Part shown: one piece after another, positions 50,047 to 59,636 of the stretch
Numbering within the stretch: the stretch's first letter is position 1
Layout: every line of letters starts with the position of its first letter
Assembly: GCA_903831935.1 (NCBI GenBank)
Contig: CAIKZP010000053.1
Location: 30,591-94,590, forward strand
Source of the DNA: an uncultured Bacteroidota bacterium
GTDB taxonomy: Bacteria > Bacteroidota > Bacteroidia > Chitinophagales > Chitinophagaceae
Reading direction: 5' to 3'
DNA: 64,000 nucleotides
Translations under genes and position numbers: made by a program
Notes under the pieces: generated by a model
The model's input: the letters and a program-made list of their open reading frames with translations, nothing else
Database searches by the model: none
What the model was told of the DNA's origin: nothing

Positions 50047-50078
50047 AAAAAAGATCTCGTAAAAGCGAGATCTTTTTT
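50047..50078. terminator. Intrinsic terminator after sucC (bidirectional)
   Basis: aaaaaagatctcg-taaaag-cgagatctttttt plus T tract. Confidence 0.93.
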
Positions 50079-50092
50079 TTTGTAAAAATTAT

Positions 50093-50350
50093 TTAATGAA
50101 AATTAGTTTGCAAAAAACTATCCGGGTTAAATACCAGAATTTTTTGGTGGTCTACACCCAATATCTCTCCTATTTTTTGCAGGGTGTTTACTTCAATTCC
50201 TGTAATACCATTTTCAATATTGCTTAAATTAGAAATACTCATACCTAATTCTGTGGCAACATATTTTAATGGTAAGCCTTTTAATCCCCGCAAAGATTTA
50301 ATGTTTTTTCCTAAATGAAGTCTTTCTGTTTTTCTTTCGTGATAGCGCAT
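50093..50350 (-). CDS. XRE family HTH regulator
   Basis: LGKNIKSLRGLKGLPLKYVATELGMSISNLSNIENGITGIEVNTLQKIGEILGV. Confidence 0.9.
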   Translation of the reverse strand: MRYHERKTERLHLGKNIKSLRGLKGLPLKYVATELGMSISNLSNIENGITGIEVNTLQKIGEILGVDHQKILVFNPDSFLQTNFH

Positions 50351-50374
50351 AGTAGTTGTTTTTAAGACTACAAT

Positions 50375-50394
50375 AATAGTTTGAACAAACTATT
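50375..50394. promoter_or_regulatory. Palindromic operator candidate aatagtttg-aa-caaactatt
   Basis: 9-bp perfect arms, 25 bp upstream of the XRE gene start. Confidence 0.6.
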
Positions 50395-50438
50395 GCTAGC
50401 ACTAATTAACACCCAAATATCCCCCGTGAATCAACTTG

Positions 50439-51083
50439 TTATTTATTCTGCAAAAACCCTTCTGGCAACACTTTTACAACGGTGATAGGACTAAATATAT
50501 AGTGCAACTTAGTGCTGATTTCTTCGCAATCAATTCGCTTACGTCTTACAGGACCTCGTTTAAATATTTTTCCATTTTCTGTTTGAAACAAACTCCCTTC
50601 TTCTAATTGAGATACCGTTGTATGGTCTTCTTTAATTGCTTCATTGTATTTACGCAATACAAGTAGTAATTCTGTTTCTCCATTAGCAGTTGCAGCAGGA
50701 TTGGCAATTGATTTTTGGAGTGCTTTTTCTATTTCTGGTGTAAATACTTTTAACTGTACAAATCCAATTAATAATTTGCTATAGGTAGATTTCCATTCTT
50801 TACCATGTGCTTCTACTTTATTACGATACACTTCATAAGTAAGCATATGGGCTAGCTCGTGCAAAAGCGTAATTAAAAACTCGTACTTATTTAAATTGCC
50901 ATTTACACTTATGCGGTGATTCCCTCCCCAACCTGCATGCCTATAATCGCCCAGAACAGATTTGCGCTGTTTGGTTACCGTTAAATGAACTTTGTATTGG
51001 TGTAAGTACGCAACAACAGGCTCAAAACTCCCAGCAGGCAAATAGCCCGATAATTGATGCAATGGATGCTCAGTTACTGCCAT
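50439..51083 (-). CDS. SprT-like zinc metallopeptidase domain protein
   Basis: FLITLLHELAHMLTYEVY...VEAHGKEWKSTYSKLL (HExxH plus downstream H). Confidence 0.88.
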   Translation of the reverse strand: MAVTEHPLHQLSGYLPAGSFEPVVAYLHQYKVHLTVTKQRKSVLGDYRHAGWGGNHRISVNGNLNKYEFLITLLHELAHMLTYEVYRNKVEAHGKEWKSTYSKLLIGFVQLKVFTPEIEKALQKSIANPAATANGETELLLVLRKYNEAIKEDHTTVSQLEEGSLFQTENGKIFKRGPVRRKRIDCEEISTKLHYIFSPITVVKVLPEGFLQNK

Positions 51084-51474
51084 CTTTGGGAATAGGTTTC
51101 ACAGTTAATCCAATTCTAACATCTAGCCAAGTATATAATATGTATAAGGCCATTCCAATAAATAACCCATTTACATTTTTATTTTCTCCTGCATTATATA
51201 AATACACAAAAGCGGCAGTTCCTAGTACAAAAAGTTTTAACACTACCGAGCCCATAACCCCTCTAACCATTGCATGCGGATTGGTTTGCTGCATGGCTTT
51301 GTTGTGTTGTACACCATTATAGAGGCTGATAATAAACAAAAGCGTATTGGCTCCAATTACCACCCAATGGTCAATTTTAATGGCATTTAACTGCTTTGAG
51401 AAAACCAACGACACTATTGTGACCATTATAAAAACGATACTAATAGGTAAAAATATTTGTTGCTTTTGTTGCAT
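51070..51474 (-). CDS. Hypothetical four-TM protein (AtpI-like position)
   Basis: Four hydrophobic segments; directly downstream of AtpZ-like gene. Confidence 0.65.
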   Translation of the reverse strand: MQQKQQIFLPISIVFIMVTIVSLVFSKQLNAIKIDHWVVIGANTLLFIISLYNGVQHNKAMQQTNPHAMVRGVMGSVVLKLFVLGTAAFVYLYNAGENKNVNGLFIGMALYILYTWLDVRIGLTVKPIPKDGSN

Positions 51475-51686
51475 TATTTTTTTTTAGAAGTGTCTTTAAT
51501 TAATTTAATAAAAGTGGCTACCAAAACTAGTAAAGGCAATATCCAAACCAATAAAGAAAATCCTATCCCTAATTTTTTATCAACCCAATCTCCCAGGTAC
51601 AAAGCAAGCAATAGCGTAATCATTAACTGCGAGGCCAAACCCGCATATTGCCATAAAAGGTTATTAGATGGTTGTTTTTCTGGCAT
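51474..51686 (-). CDS. AtpZ/AtpI family protein
   Basis: NNLLWQYAGLASQLMITLLLALYLGDWVDKKLGIGFSLLVWILPLLVLVATFIKLIKDT, two TM with G/D motif. Confidence 0.85.
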   Translation of the reverse strand: MPEKQPSNNLLWQYAGLASQLMITLLLALYLGDWVDKKLGIGFSLLVWILPLLVLVATFIKLIKDTSKKK

Positions 51687-52081
51687 TATTCGTTTGAAAT
51701 TGCTTTTTTGGGCAGGTCTAAAAGAACGGTATCTCTTTGAGTTGGGGTTGTTCCATTTAAAGCCTTTTTAATGCCATCTAGGTATTGGTCTTTGTATTTA
51801 ATGGATTGTTCTAATGAATCTGTTCTAATTTTCAATAGTTGAAGGGCGGTTCTACTTTCACGAGTACCATAACCAGGTATATAATATTTAATAGGCGTAA
51901 AAGCAATAAGGGCAATGGTTAAGCCTACTAATAATACCAAACTAGTACTTAAGCCAATATACACACTTAGTCGAGATAATTTAAACGTAACTACTTCTTC
52001 GTAGGTATCGTCATTCATTACCACCAACCGGTAATTGTTACGTAATCGCTTAAGTGTATCGTTGTGTTCTAGTTTAGCCAT
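51686..52081 (-). CDS. Short single-TM protein resembling the N-terminal anchor of a Bacteroidota M23 peptidase
   Basis: NYRLVVMNDDTYEEVVTFKLSRLSVYIGLSTSLVLLVGLTIALIAFTPIKYYIPGYG then coiled-coil; ends without a LytM domain. Confidence 0.6.
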   Translation of the reverse strand: MAKLEHNDTLKRLRNNYRLVVMNDDTYEEVVTFKLSRLSVYIGLSTSLVLLVGLTIALIAFTPIKYYIPGYGTRESRTALQLLKIRTDSLEQSIKYKDQYLDGIKKALNGTTPTQRDTVLLDLPKKAISNE

Positions 52082-52181
52082 ATTGTTAAATCAAGATAAA
52101 GGTAGGATTCCATGGGCTTTTAGCAACCTTGAAATAGGAAATAACTGTAATTTTAAAAAGATTTTCTTTACTATTGTTTAA

Positions 52182-55130
52182 ATGAGCCCAATAAAGTATA
52201 AAATAGTTGGTTTTTTTATAGTGAGTTTGCCCCTCTTATTGTTTCAATACAAGGGAAGCGCACAAGCATTTAGCACCATTGAACTCAGCAAACCGGCTAA
52301 ATACGAAAACAGAACCCTTCCTGCCGAAAATACCCCTTTAACCAAAATATCGCGTACCAAAAAATTCTATCAAAATACGGTTAGTCATTATAACTATTAT
52401 TTTAATGCCAATAAAAAAATTGCTGAAATCCTAGAAAAAGGGAAAGAACGTTTTAAAGAAGATTATACTACCCTACTGCCATTTTATAATTATACTATAA
52501 AAGATTTGTCGGAAGATAGAACACAGTTAGACTCCGTAATTTACAAATGCACTGCTGGAATTGTATTACATGATTTAAGGTCTGATTGGGTAGATGATTT
52601 GTATTTGCTTATGGGGCAAGCCTTTTTGTTTAGAAATGATTTTGATTCTGCAACGCAGGTTTTTAAATATATCAACTATGCTTTTTCAGCAAAGGATGGT
52701 ATTTACGATATTCCAATAGGCAGTAATGCTAGCAATAACAATGGCATATTTTCAATTGTAACCAAAGAATCAAAATCGGTTTGGAAAAAATTAACCACAG
52801 AGCCTCCAAGTAGGAACGAAAGTTTTTTATGGCAGATAAGAACTTATTTAGAACAAAACAAATTATCTGAAGCAGAAGGACTAATTCAACTATTAAGAGC
52901 CGATCCTAATTTTCCAAAAAGACTTGCGCCAAGTTTGCATGAAATGACAGCTTATGCATTTTATAAAGAACAATCAACAGATAGTGCCGCTTGGCATTTG
53001 AATAAGGCTGTAGAACAATCCATTAACAGACAAGAGAAAGCGCGTTGGCAATTTCTAATAGGGCAATTATATACATTGTCTAAAAAAGATAGTTTAGCAG
53101 TTCATGCATATCAATTAGCTATTAAAAATGCTACCGACCCAACACTAGAAGTATATGCACACTTAGCCATTAGCGCCTTAGAAGCTGGTCATAAAAAAAA
53201 TGCAGTTGAAGAAAACTTACATGAATTATTACAAATGGGTAAGCGCCCATTGTTTGAAGGATATAAAGACATCATTTATTATGCAGCCGCAAAATTAGCC
53301 ATCCAACAAAATCAAATTAAAGATGCGCAAAATTATTTAACAAAAAGCATTCAATCAAGCGCTGGAAATCCTTCGCAGAAAGAAGCGAGTTTTTTACTAT
53401 TAGCAGATTTAAATTACAACAGAAAAAACTATATCGACGCCTACCGATTCTACGACAGTTTACAAATTGATCAATTAAAAGAACTAGATAAAATTAAAGT
53501 TGAATCACGCAAGCCTGGCTTAAAAATTATTACAGAAAATATGGCTGTAATAACTAGAGAAGATAGCTTACAGAAATTGGCACTTATGCCAGTTGAAGAA
53601 AGAAATACTGCTATTAAAAACAAGTTAAAACAACTTCGAAAATTGGCTGGTTTAAAAGAAATAGAAAACCAAGCACCAAGTTTTGGAGGAGGAAATTTAA
53701 TGAGTAATAATATTCAAACACCCGATTTATTTTCTGCAGGTAATAATGAATTTTATTTTCAAAATACTTCCTTAAAACAAAATGGTTTTATTGAATTTAA
53801 ATCTAAATGGGGCACCCGACCAAATATAGACAACTGGCGCAGACAATCAGCCATTGATAAGTCGTTTGCCAAGTCAAACCCAAATGCAATAGCGGTAGCA
53901 ACACCATTGGTAGATAAACCCGCAACAGCAGTTGTAGCAGAAGAACTAAGTTTTGAATCTTTAGAAAGTAAACTGCCATTAAGTTCCGAAAAAATGTCGG
54001 CATCTTATGTGCTTATTTTAAATGCACTTTTAGCAAACGGTTCTGTTTTTCAAAACCAAATTACCGATTACCCAAGTGCTATTGAAGTTTATAAAACAAT
54101 CATCCAACGTTTTCCAGACATCAGTGAAACAGAAAAGTCTTTATTTAATTTAGCCAACTGTTATGATAGAAATAACCAACCCATTCAAGCCGATTCGGTA
54201 CGTGGCTTGTTAAGCAAAAACTTTGTTGGCGGAATTTATACAAAACAATTAGCCAAAACATCTTCCAATAAAAAAACAGACCCAGCATCAGATACCTATA
54301 CAAAAATTTACAACCTATTTGTATCTGGTGATTTTAATGAGGCTTTTGCTGCAAAACAACAAGCAGATAAATTATTTGGAAAAACTTATTGGACACCACA
54401 ACAATTATTTATTGAGTCTATCTATTACGTTAAACAAAGAAATGATAGCACTGCAATTAATACCCTGCACCAATTAATTCAATTATTTCCAAAATCAATT
54501 ATGGCTACAAAAGCTGCAACCATGATTGAAGTATTAAATAAGCGAAAAGAAATAGAAACTTATTTAACTAATTTAAGTATTGAAACAACCAATGAGCCAA
54601 TTACACGTGCCGTTGATTTAAATAATAGTTCAGCCGAAAAAAATATTACAACAGCACAACCTATAGGCATTTCTAAATCAGTTCAAAGCGAATTAAAAGT
54701 GGGTGGTAAATTAGAAGCAATTGGCCTAGCTCCTAATAAAACAAACGGTTATGTATTTAATGCTGCCGATTCTCAATGGGTAGTAGTTGTTTTAGATAAA
54801 GTAGACGCCATTTTTGCTAGCGAAGGAAAAAATGCCTTTAACCGTTTCAATAGAGAAACAGCCAGCAATCAAAATATTAATTTGAATGCAATGGCATTAA
54901 ATACCCAATACCAATTTATTATGATGGGGCCGTTTATTAATGCTGCGGTAGCAATGGAATATATTGGTAAAACAAAGCCATTTGCCAAATCAAGAATCAT
55001 TCCATGGCTATCGGCAGAAAAATATAGTTTTACAATGATTAGTAATAAAAACTTAACCATATTAAAAGAAACAAAAGACATAACGGCATATCAAAAATTT
55101 ATTAGAGAAATATTTCCGGATGTATTTTAG
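52182..55130 (+). CDS. porW: TPR-rich PorW/SprE-like type IX secretion/gliding protein
   Basis: HYNYYFNANKKIAEILEKGKERFKEDYTTLLPFYNYTIKDLSEDRTQLDSVIYKCTAGIVLHDLRSDWVDDLYLLMGQAFLFRNDFDSATQVFKYINYAF; C-terminal IIPWLSAEKYSF..NNLTILKETKD. Confidence 0.8.
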   Translation: MSPIKYKIVGFFIVSLPLLLFQYKGSAQAFSTIELSKPAKYENRTLPAENTPLTKISRTKKFYQNTVSHYNYYFNANKKIAEILEKGKERFKEDYTTLLPFYNYTIKDLSEDRTQLDSVIYKCTAGIVLHDLRSDWVDDLYLLMGQAFLFRNDFDSATQVFKYINYAFSAKDGIYDIPIGSNASNNNGIFSIVTKESKSVWKKLTTEPPSRNESFLWQIRTYLEQNKLSEAEGLIQLLRADPNFPKRLAPSLHEMTAYAFYKEQSTDSAAWHLNKAVEQSINRQEKARWQFLIGQLYTLSKKDSLAVHAYQLAIKNATDPTLEVYAHLAISALEAGHKKNAVEENLHELLQMGKRPLFEGYKDIIYYAAAKLAIQQNQIKDAQNYLTKSIQSSAGNPSQKEASFLLLADLNYNRKNYIDAYRFYDSLQIDQLKELDKIKVESRKPGLKIITENMAVITREDSLQKLALMPVEERNTAIKNKLKQLRKLAGLKEIENQAPSFGGGNLMSNNIQTPDLFSAGNNEFYFQNTSLKQNGFIEFKSKWGTRPNIDNWRRQSAIDKSFAKSNPNAIAVATPLVDKPATAVVAEELSFESLESKLPLSSEKMSASYVLILNALLANGSVFQNQITDYPSAIEVYKTIIQRFPDISETEKSLFNLANCYDRNNQPIQADSVRGLLSKNFVGGIYTKQLAKTSSNKKTDPASDTYTKIYNLFVSGDFNEAFAAKQQADKLFGKTYWTPQQLFIESIYYVKQRNDSTAINTLHQLIQLFPKSIMATKAATMIEVLNKRKEIETYLTNLSIETTNEPITRAVDLNNSSAEKNITTAQPIGISKSVQSELKVGGKLEAIGLAPNKTNGYVFNAADSQWVVVVLDKVDAIFASEGKNAFNRFNRETASNQNINLNAMALNTQYQFIMMGPFINAAVAMEYIGKTKPFAKSRIIPWLSAEKYSFTMISNKNLTILKETKDITAYQKFIREIFPDVF

Positions 55131-55195
55131 TTTATGCTATTAGTTTCTAAGTTAGTTTTACAATAAGATTATCGTAATTTTTTATACCAATAAGT

Positions 55196-57658
55196 ATGTC
55201 TAAACCGGTTAAAATATTTTGGCGCATTTTTTTTGGAGGAATGGCTTTTGTGGCGCTGTTTTTATTAATGATTAATTGGGGCTGGATTGGCGACATGCCA
55301 GATATTGAAGACATTGAAAACCCAACCGCCTTACAAGCTAGTCAGGTATATGCACAAGACGGCTATTTAATGGGTAAATATTATATAGAAGATCGTATTA
55401 ATGTATTCTATAAAGACATTAGCAAGCATGCTATTAATGCACTTGTGGCCACCGAAGACAAACGCTTTTTTGAACACAGTGGTATTGATGCACAAGGTTT
55501 GGCAAGGGCATTCTTTTATTTAGGAAGCCAGGGCGGTGCTAGCACCATTACCATGCAAACTGCCAAAAATTTATTTACTGAAAACTGGAGCACAAAAAAT
55601 TTCTTACTACGAAGTATTCAAAAATTAAAGGAAGGCATTATTGCCATTAAATTAGAGCGCAATTTTACCAAAGAAGAAATTCTAACATTGTATTTAAATA
55701 CGGTTGCATTTGGCGATAATGTATTTGGTATTCGCAATGGCGCAAAAACATTTTTTCAAAAAGAACCCGACCGTTTAAATGTAGAAGAAGCGGCTGTTTT
55801 AATTGGTATGATTAATGGACCAGGTTTGTACAACCCACGCCGTAACCCACGCCAGGCTTTAGAAAGAAGGAATTTAGTTTTAAACAGAATGGTTTCAAAA
55901 AACTATTTGGGTGCTGCTGAAGCAGAACTGCTAAAGCATAAACCAATCGAACTAAATTTTAAAAAATTAGACGAGAGTGCAGGACTAGGACCCTACTTTA
56001 GAATGATTTTGGGCGAAGACATGAAAAAATGGTGCAAGACCCATAAAAAATCTAATGGCGATAACTACGATTTATTTAGAGATGGATTACGCATTTATAC
56101 TACTATCAATCCTAGAATGCAGCAATATGCCGAAGAAGCAGTTGCCAAGCACATGAGTTATATGCAAAAGCTTTTGAACACCCAAGAAAACATGAAAACT
56201 GGGTCTGTTTGGAAAAACTTTGAATCGATTTTGGAATCGGCCATGAAGCAAAGTAATCGTTGGCATAACCTTAAAAAAGAAGGATTAGACGAAGAAGAAA
56301 TTAGGGCATCTTTCAAACAAAAAATTCCAATGCATGTATTTGCTTGGAATAATACCCGCGGAAAAGATACCGTGATGACGCCTTATGATTCTATTAAATA
56401 CCACCGTCAAATGTTGCAAGCCGGATTTATGGTAATGGATCCTTTAACCGGAGAAGTAAAAGCATGGGTAGGTGGTATTGATTTTAAAACATTTAAATAC
56501 GACCACGCCAATATCAATACAAAAAGACAAGTAGGTTCAACCATGAAACCGCTTTTGTATAGTTTGGCAATTGAAGAAGCAGGATTCACTCCTAATACAA
56601 CTGTTTACGACAACCAACAAAGTTTTGGAGCTTACGGATTAGTTCCTGCAACAAGCAAGTCTTGTACAGGTGCGGCAATGCCCATGGCAGAAGCATTGGC
56701 CAAGTCGCGCAACTGTGCATCGGCTTATATTATGAAACAATTAGATAACACTGGAAACAATGGTGCTAAGCGTTTTGTTGAATATTTAAAACGTTGTAAC
56801 CTGCAAACAAAAATTGAACCCTACCCTTCTATAGCTCTAGGTTCTTGCGAAATTTCTTTGTTTGAAATGATGCAAGCCTATAGCATGTTTCCCGGTAGAG
56901 GACTCAATGCTAAACCGATGTTTATTACAAGAATTGAAGATAGAAATGGCAATGTATTAGAGAGTTTTAGCCCACAACGCAAAGAAGTTATTAGTGATGT
57001 AACCGCTTACTCTGTTATTAAAATGATGCAAGGTGTTGTACAAGTAGGAACAGCGCGTGGCATTTGGAGTTACGACCTACCAGCAGGATTGGAAATTGCT
57101 GGAAAAACAGGAACCACCAATGAAAATAGTGATGCATGGTTTATGGGTTATACACCACAATTATTAGCAGGAACATGGGTGGGTGCCGATGACAGGTTTA
57201 TTCGATTTAGCAATGAGAATTTAAATGGACAAGGTGCTCGTGCAGCCATGCCAATATGGGCTTACTTTTTTGCAAAAGCAGCAGCTGACCCTAATTGCGG
57301 CATTGATGTAAACCAAACTTTTGTGAAGCCAGAAACTATGCCGAATGATATTTTAATTGATTATATCAACGGAACAACAGCACCATTGGGCGCAGAAGGC
57401 GAAGACCAAGGAAATGGAACGGTTACAGATTATAGTGTACCAAAAGGCATTACTGCAGATGATATAAAAGCAGAGTCTGATCCTGTGGAGGACACTAAAA
57501 AAATAACTGTCAAACCAATTGACAATAAAGATAAAACGGTTCCCAAACCTTTAGAAAGCAAACCTGCCATTACCCCACCTGCAGTAACTAAACCTGTAGA
57601 AAAAGTAAAAGCTGTTATGCCGCCTCCGGTTAAAAAAACAGGAACAGGAAATAATTAA
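55196..57658 (+). CDS. Class A penicillin-binding protein (PBP1A-like)
   Basis: GT51 EDKRFFEHSGID, GGASTITMQTAKNLF; transpeptidase STMK, SRN, KTGTT. Confidence 0.95.
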   Translation: MSKPVKIFWRIFFGGMAFVALFLLMINWGWIGDMPDIEDIENPTALQASQVYAQDGYLMGKYYIEDRINVFYKDISKHAINALVATEDKRFFEHSGIDAQGLARAFFYLGSQGGASTITMQTAKNLFTENWSTKNFLLRSIQKLKEGIIAIKLERNFTKEEILTLYLNTVAFGDNVFGIRNGAKTFFQKEPDRLNVEEAAVLIGMINGPGLYNPRRNPRQALERRNLVLNRMVSKNYLGAAEAELLKHKPIELNFKKLDESAGLGPYFRMILGEDMKKWCKTHKKSNGDNYDLFRDGLRIYTTINPRMQQYAEEAVAKHMSYMQKLLNTQENMKTGSVWKNFESILESAMKQSNRWHNLKKEGLDEEEIRASFKQKIPMHVFAWNNTRGKDTVMTPYDSIKYHRQMLQAGFMVMDPLTGEVKAWVGGIDFKTFKYDHANINTKRQVGSTMKPLLYSLAIEEAGFTPNTTVYDNQQSFGAYGLVPATSKSCTGAAMPMAEALAKSRNCASAYIMKQLDNTGNNGAKRFVEYLKRCNLQTKIEPYPSIALGSCEISLFEMMQAYSMFPGRGLNAKPMFITRIEDRNGNVLESFSPQRKEVISDVTAYSVIKMMQGVVQVGTARGIWSYDLPAGLEIAGKTGTTNENSDAWFMGYTPQLLAGTWVGADDRFIRFSNENLNGQGARAAMPIWAYFFAKAAADPNCGIDVNQTFVKPETMPNDILIDYINGTTAPLGAEGEDQGNGTVTDYSVPKGITADDIKAESDPVEDTKKITVKPIDNKDKTVPKPLESKPAITPPAVTKPVEKVKAVMPPPVKKTGTGNN

Positions 57659-57707
57659 TGCATTTAAAAAATGTGTTGCTTTTAGAAAAAATGTTTATTC
57701 AATTACA

Positions 57708-58445
57708 ATGATAGCAACACTAACCATCGTACGATACCCAAAGTGGATGGGTTGGGCAGGATTCATTTCCATGGCCATCTTTCGCCTACCATTATGGCGC
57801 AATTCATCTATTCAGTTTTGGAAGTTAATGGGCTGTGGCAAAGGAGGTAGTTTTAGCAAAACCCCAGATTTACAACAATGGGCGCTATTAACTGTTTTTG
57901 AAAATTTGCCAACTAGCATTGATTCAAATCATTCACTAAGTCAAACAATTGCCCAAGAAAATGCCGCCAGTATTTATGGTAAGTTTATATGTGGCTGGTG
58001 GAAATTTATGGGTGCAGAAATATATACGCAAATACTAGAACCAATAGAAGGACATGGATTTTGGGATGGCAAACAACCTTTTGGCCAATTAACAAAATCC
58101 AATGAATATAATGGTACCATCTGCGTTTTAACAAGGGCCACTATTCGATTAAATAAACTACAGCATTTCTGGAATAACGTTGAAAGTGTGGCAAAGAATA
58201 TGGCTAGTTCAAAAGGTTTTATACAATCGGTTGGAATTGGAGAAATTCCCTTTATTAAACAAGCCACATTTAGTGTTTGGGAAAGCAAAGATGACATGAA
58301 AAATTTTGCATATAAATTACACGAACACACTAAAGTAATTGCAAAAACCAGAAAGGAAAAATGGTATAGCGAAGACCTATTTGTTAGATTTAAACCCCTT
58401 GCTTCTTATGGAAGTTTAAACGGAATTGACCTGTTAAAGCCTTGA
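57708..58445 (+). CDS. CrtA (spheroidene monooxygenase)-like protein
   Basis: FWKLMGCGKGGSFSKTPDLQQWALLTVF, ICVLTRATIRLNKLQHFWNNV, SVGIGEIPFIKQATFSVWESKDDMKNFAYK..H..VIAKTRKEKWYSEDLFVRFKP. Confidence 0.75.
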   Translation: MIATLTIVRYPKWMGWAGFISMAIFRLPLWRNSSIQFWKLMGCGKGGSFSKTPDLQQWALLTVFENLPTSIDSNHSLSQTIAQENAASIYGKFICGWWKFMGAEIYTQILEPIEGHGFWDGKQPFGQLTKSNEYNGTICVLTRATIRLNKLQHFWNNVESVAKNMASSKGFIQSVGIGEIPFIKQATFSVWESKDDMKNFAYKLHEHTKVIAKTRKEKWYSEDLFVRFKPLASYGSLNGIDLLKP

Positions 58446-58484
58446 TGGTTTTAAACATTCAATTAAGTTAACAATATAATTCAC

Positions 58485-58514
58485 TTGAAATTTAGCCGTA
58501 AAAGCTTATTTTTG
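58485..58514 (+). promoter_or_regulatory. Bacteroidota promoter TTG-N19-TATTTTTG for pfkA
   Basis: TTG 58485-58487, 19-nt spacer, TATTTTTG 58507-58514. Confidence 0.65.
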
Positions 58515-58595
58515 GCACTTGTGTAGTTCATACACAAGCCGTTTTGATTGCCATTATGTGTTTTTTATCTTATTAAGAAAGAATCGAATATCTAC

Positions 58596-59582
58596 ATGTC
58601 TGCAAAAAAAGTCACTAAAATAGGCGTATTAACATCAGGAGGCGATGCCCCAGGAATGAATGCCGCGGTAAGAGCGGTAGTAAGAACGGGAATTTATCAT
58701 GGATTAGATGTGTTTGGAATCATGCGCGGATACAATGGCATGGTGGAAGATGATATTTTTCAAATGGATTCTAAATCGGTAGCTAATATCATACAACGTG
58801 GTGGTACCATTTTAAAAACGGCCCGAAGTATGGAGTTTTTTGAGCCGGAAGGCCGACAAAAAGCCTACGAAAACCTTAAAAAAAGAGGCATTGATGGCTT
58901 GGTAATTATTGGAGGAGATGGAAGCTTTAGAGGTGCACAACGTTTTAGCAACGAATATGATATTCCTTGTATTGGCATCCCAGGAACAATAGACAAAGAC
59001 ATTGCAGGTAGCGATGCAACCATAGGTTTTGATACAGCAGTTAACACGGCAGTGGAAGCCATTGATAAAATTCGCGATACCATGGATGCCCATGATCGTT
59101 TATTTATTGTGGAAGTTATGGGCCGAGATGCAGGATATATTGCTTTACACAGTGGAATTGCAACAGGTGCTGAAAATATTTTGATCCCTGAATCAAAAAC
59201 AGATATCGAAGAATTAATTCATTCACTTACCAAAAACGAGAAAAGACAAAAATTAGTAAACCTAATTGTAGTAGCCGAAGGAGACGAATTTGGTGGTGCG
59301 AATGAATTGGCCAAAGTTATTAAAGAAAGGGTGCCTCAAGCCGACACACGCGTATGTATTTTAGGACACATACAACGTGGTGGCTCACCATCTTGCCAAG
59401 ACAGACTAATTGCTAGTCATATGGGCTATTATGCTGTAGAAAGTTTAATTATTGGTAGAAACAATGTAATGGTTGGTGTGGTGAATAATAAAATACACTA
59501 CACTCCTTTAGATAAAGCGGTAAAAGAAAAACAAAAAATTGGTCAAGAATGGATGAAGATTGTAAAAATATTGGCGAGCTAA
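58596..59582 (+). CDS. pfkA: ATP-dependent 6-phosphofructokinase
   Basis: GVLTSGGDAPGMNAAVRAVVR, IIGGDGSFRGA, GTIDKDIAGSDATIGFDTAVNTA, EVMGRDAGYIAL; start revised to MSAKKVTK. Confidence 0.96.
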   Translation: MSAKKVTKIGVLTSGGDAPGMNAAVRAVVRTGIYHGLDVFGIMRGYNGMVEDDIFQMDSKSVANIIQRGGTILKTARSMEFFEPEGRQKAYENLKKRGIDGLVIIGGDGSFRGAQRFSNEYDIPCIGIPGTIDKDIAGSDATIGFDTAVNTAVEAIDKIRDTMDAHDRLFIVEVMGRDAGYIALHSGIATGAENILIPESKTDIEELIHSLTKNEKRQKLVNLIVVAEGDEFGGANELAKVIKERVPQADTRVCILGHIQRGGSPSCQDRLIASHMGYYAVESLIIGRNNVMVGVVNNKIHYTPLDKAVKEKQKIGQEWMKIVKILAS

Positions 59583-59636
59583 TCCATTAACATAAATTAT
59601 ACTAATCTATTAACCCCCGTAAAACAAATAGAAATT

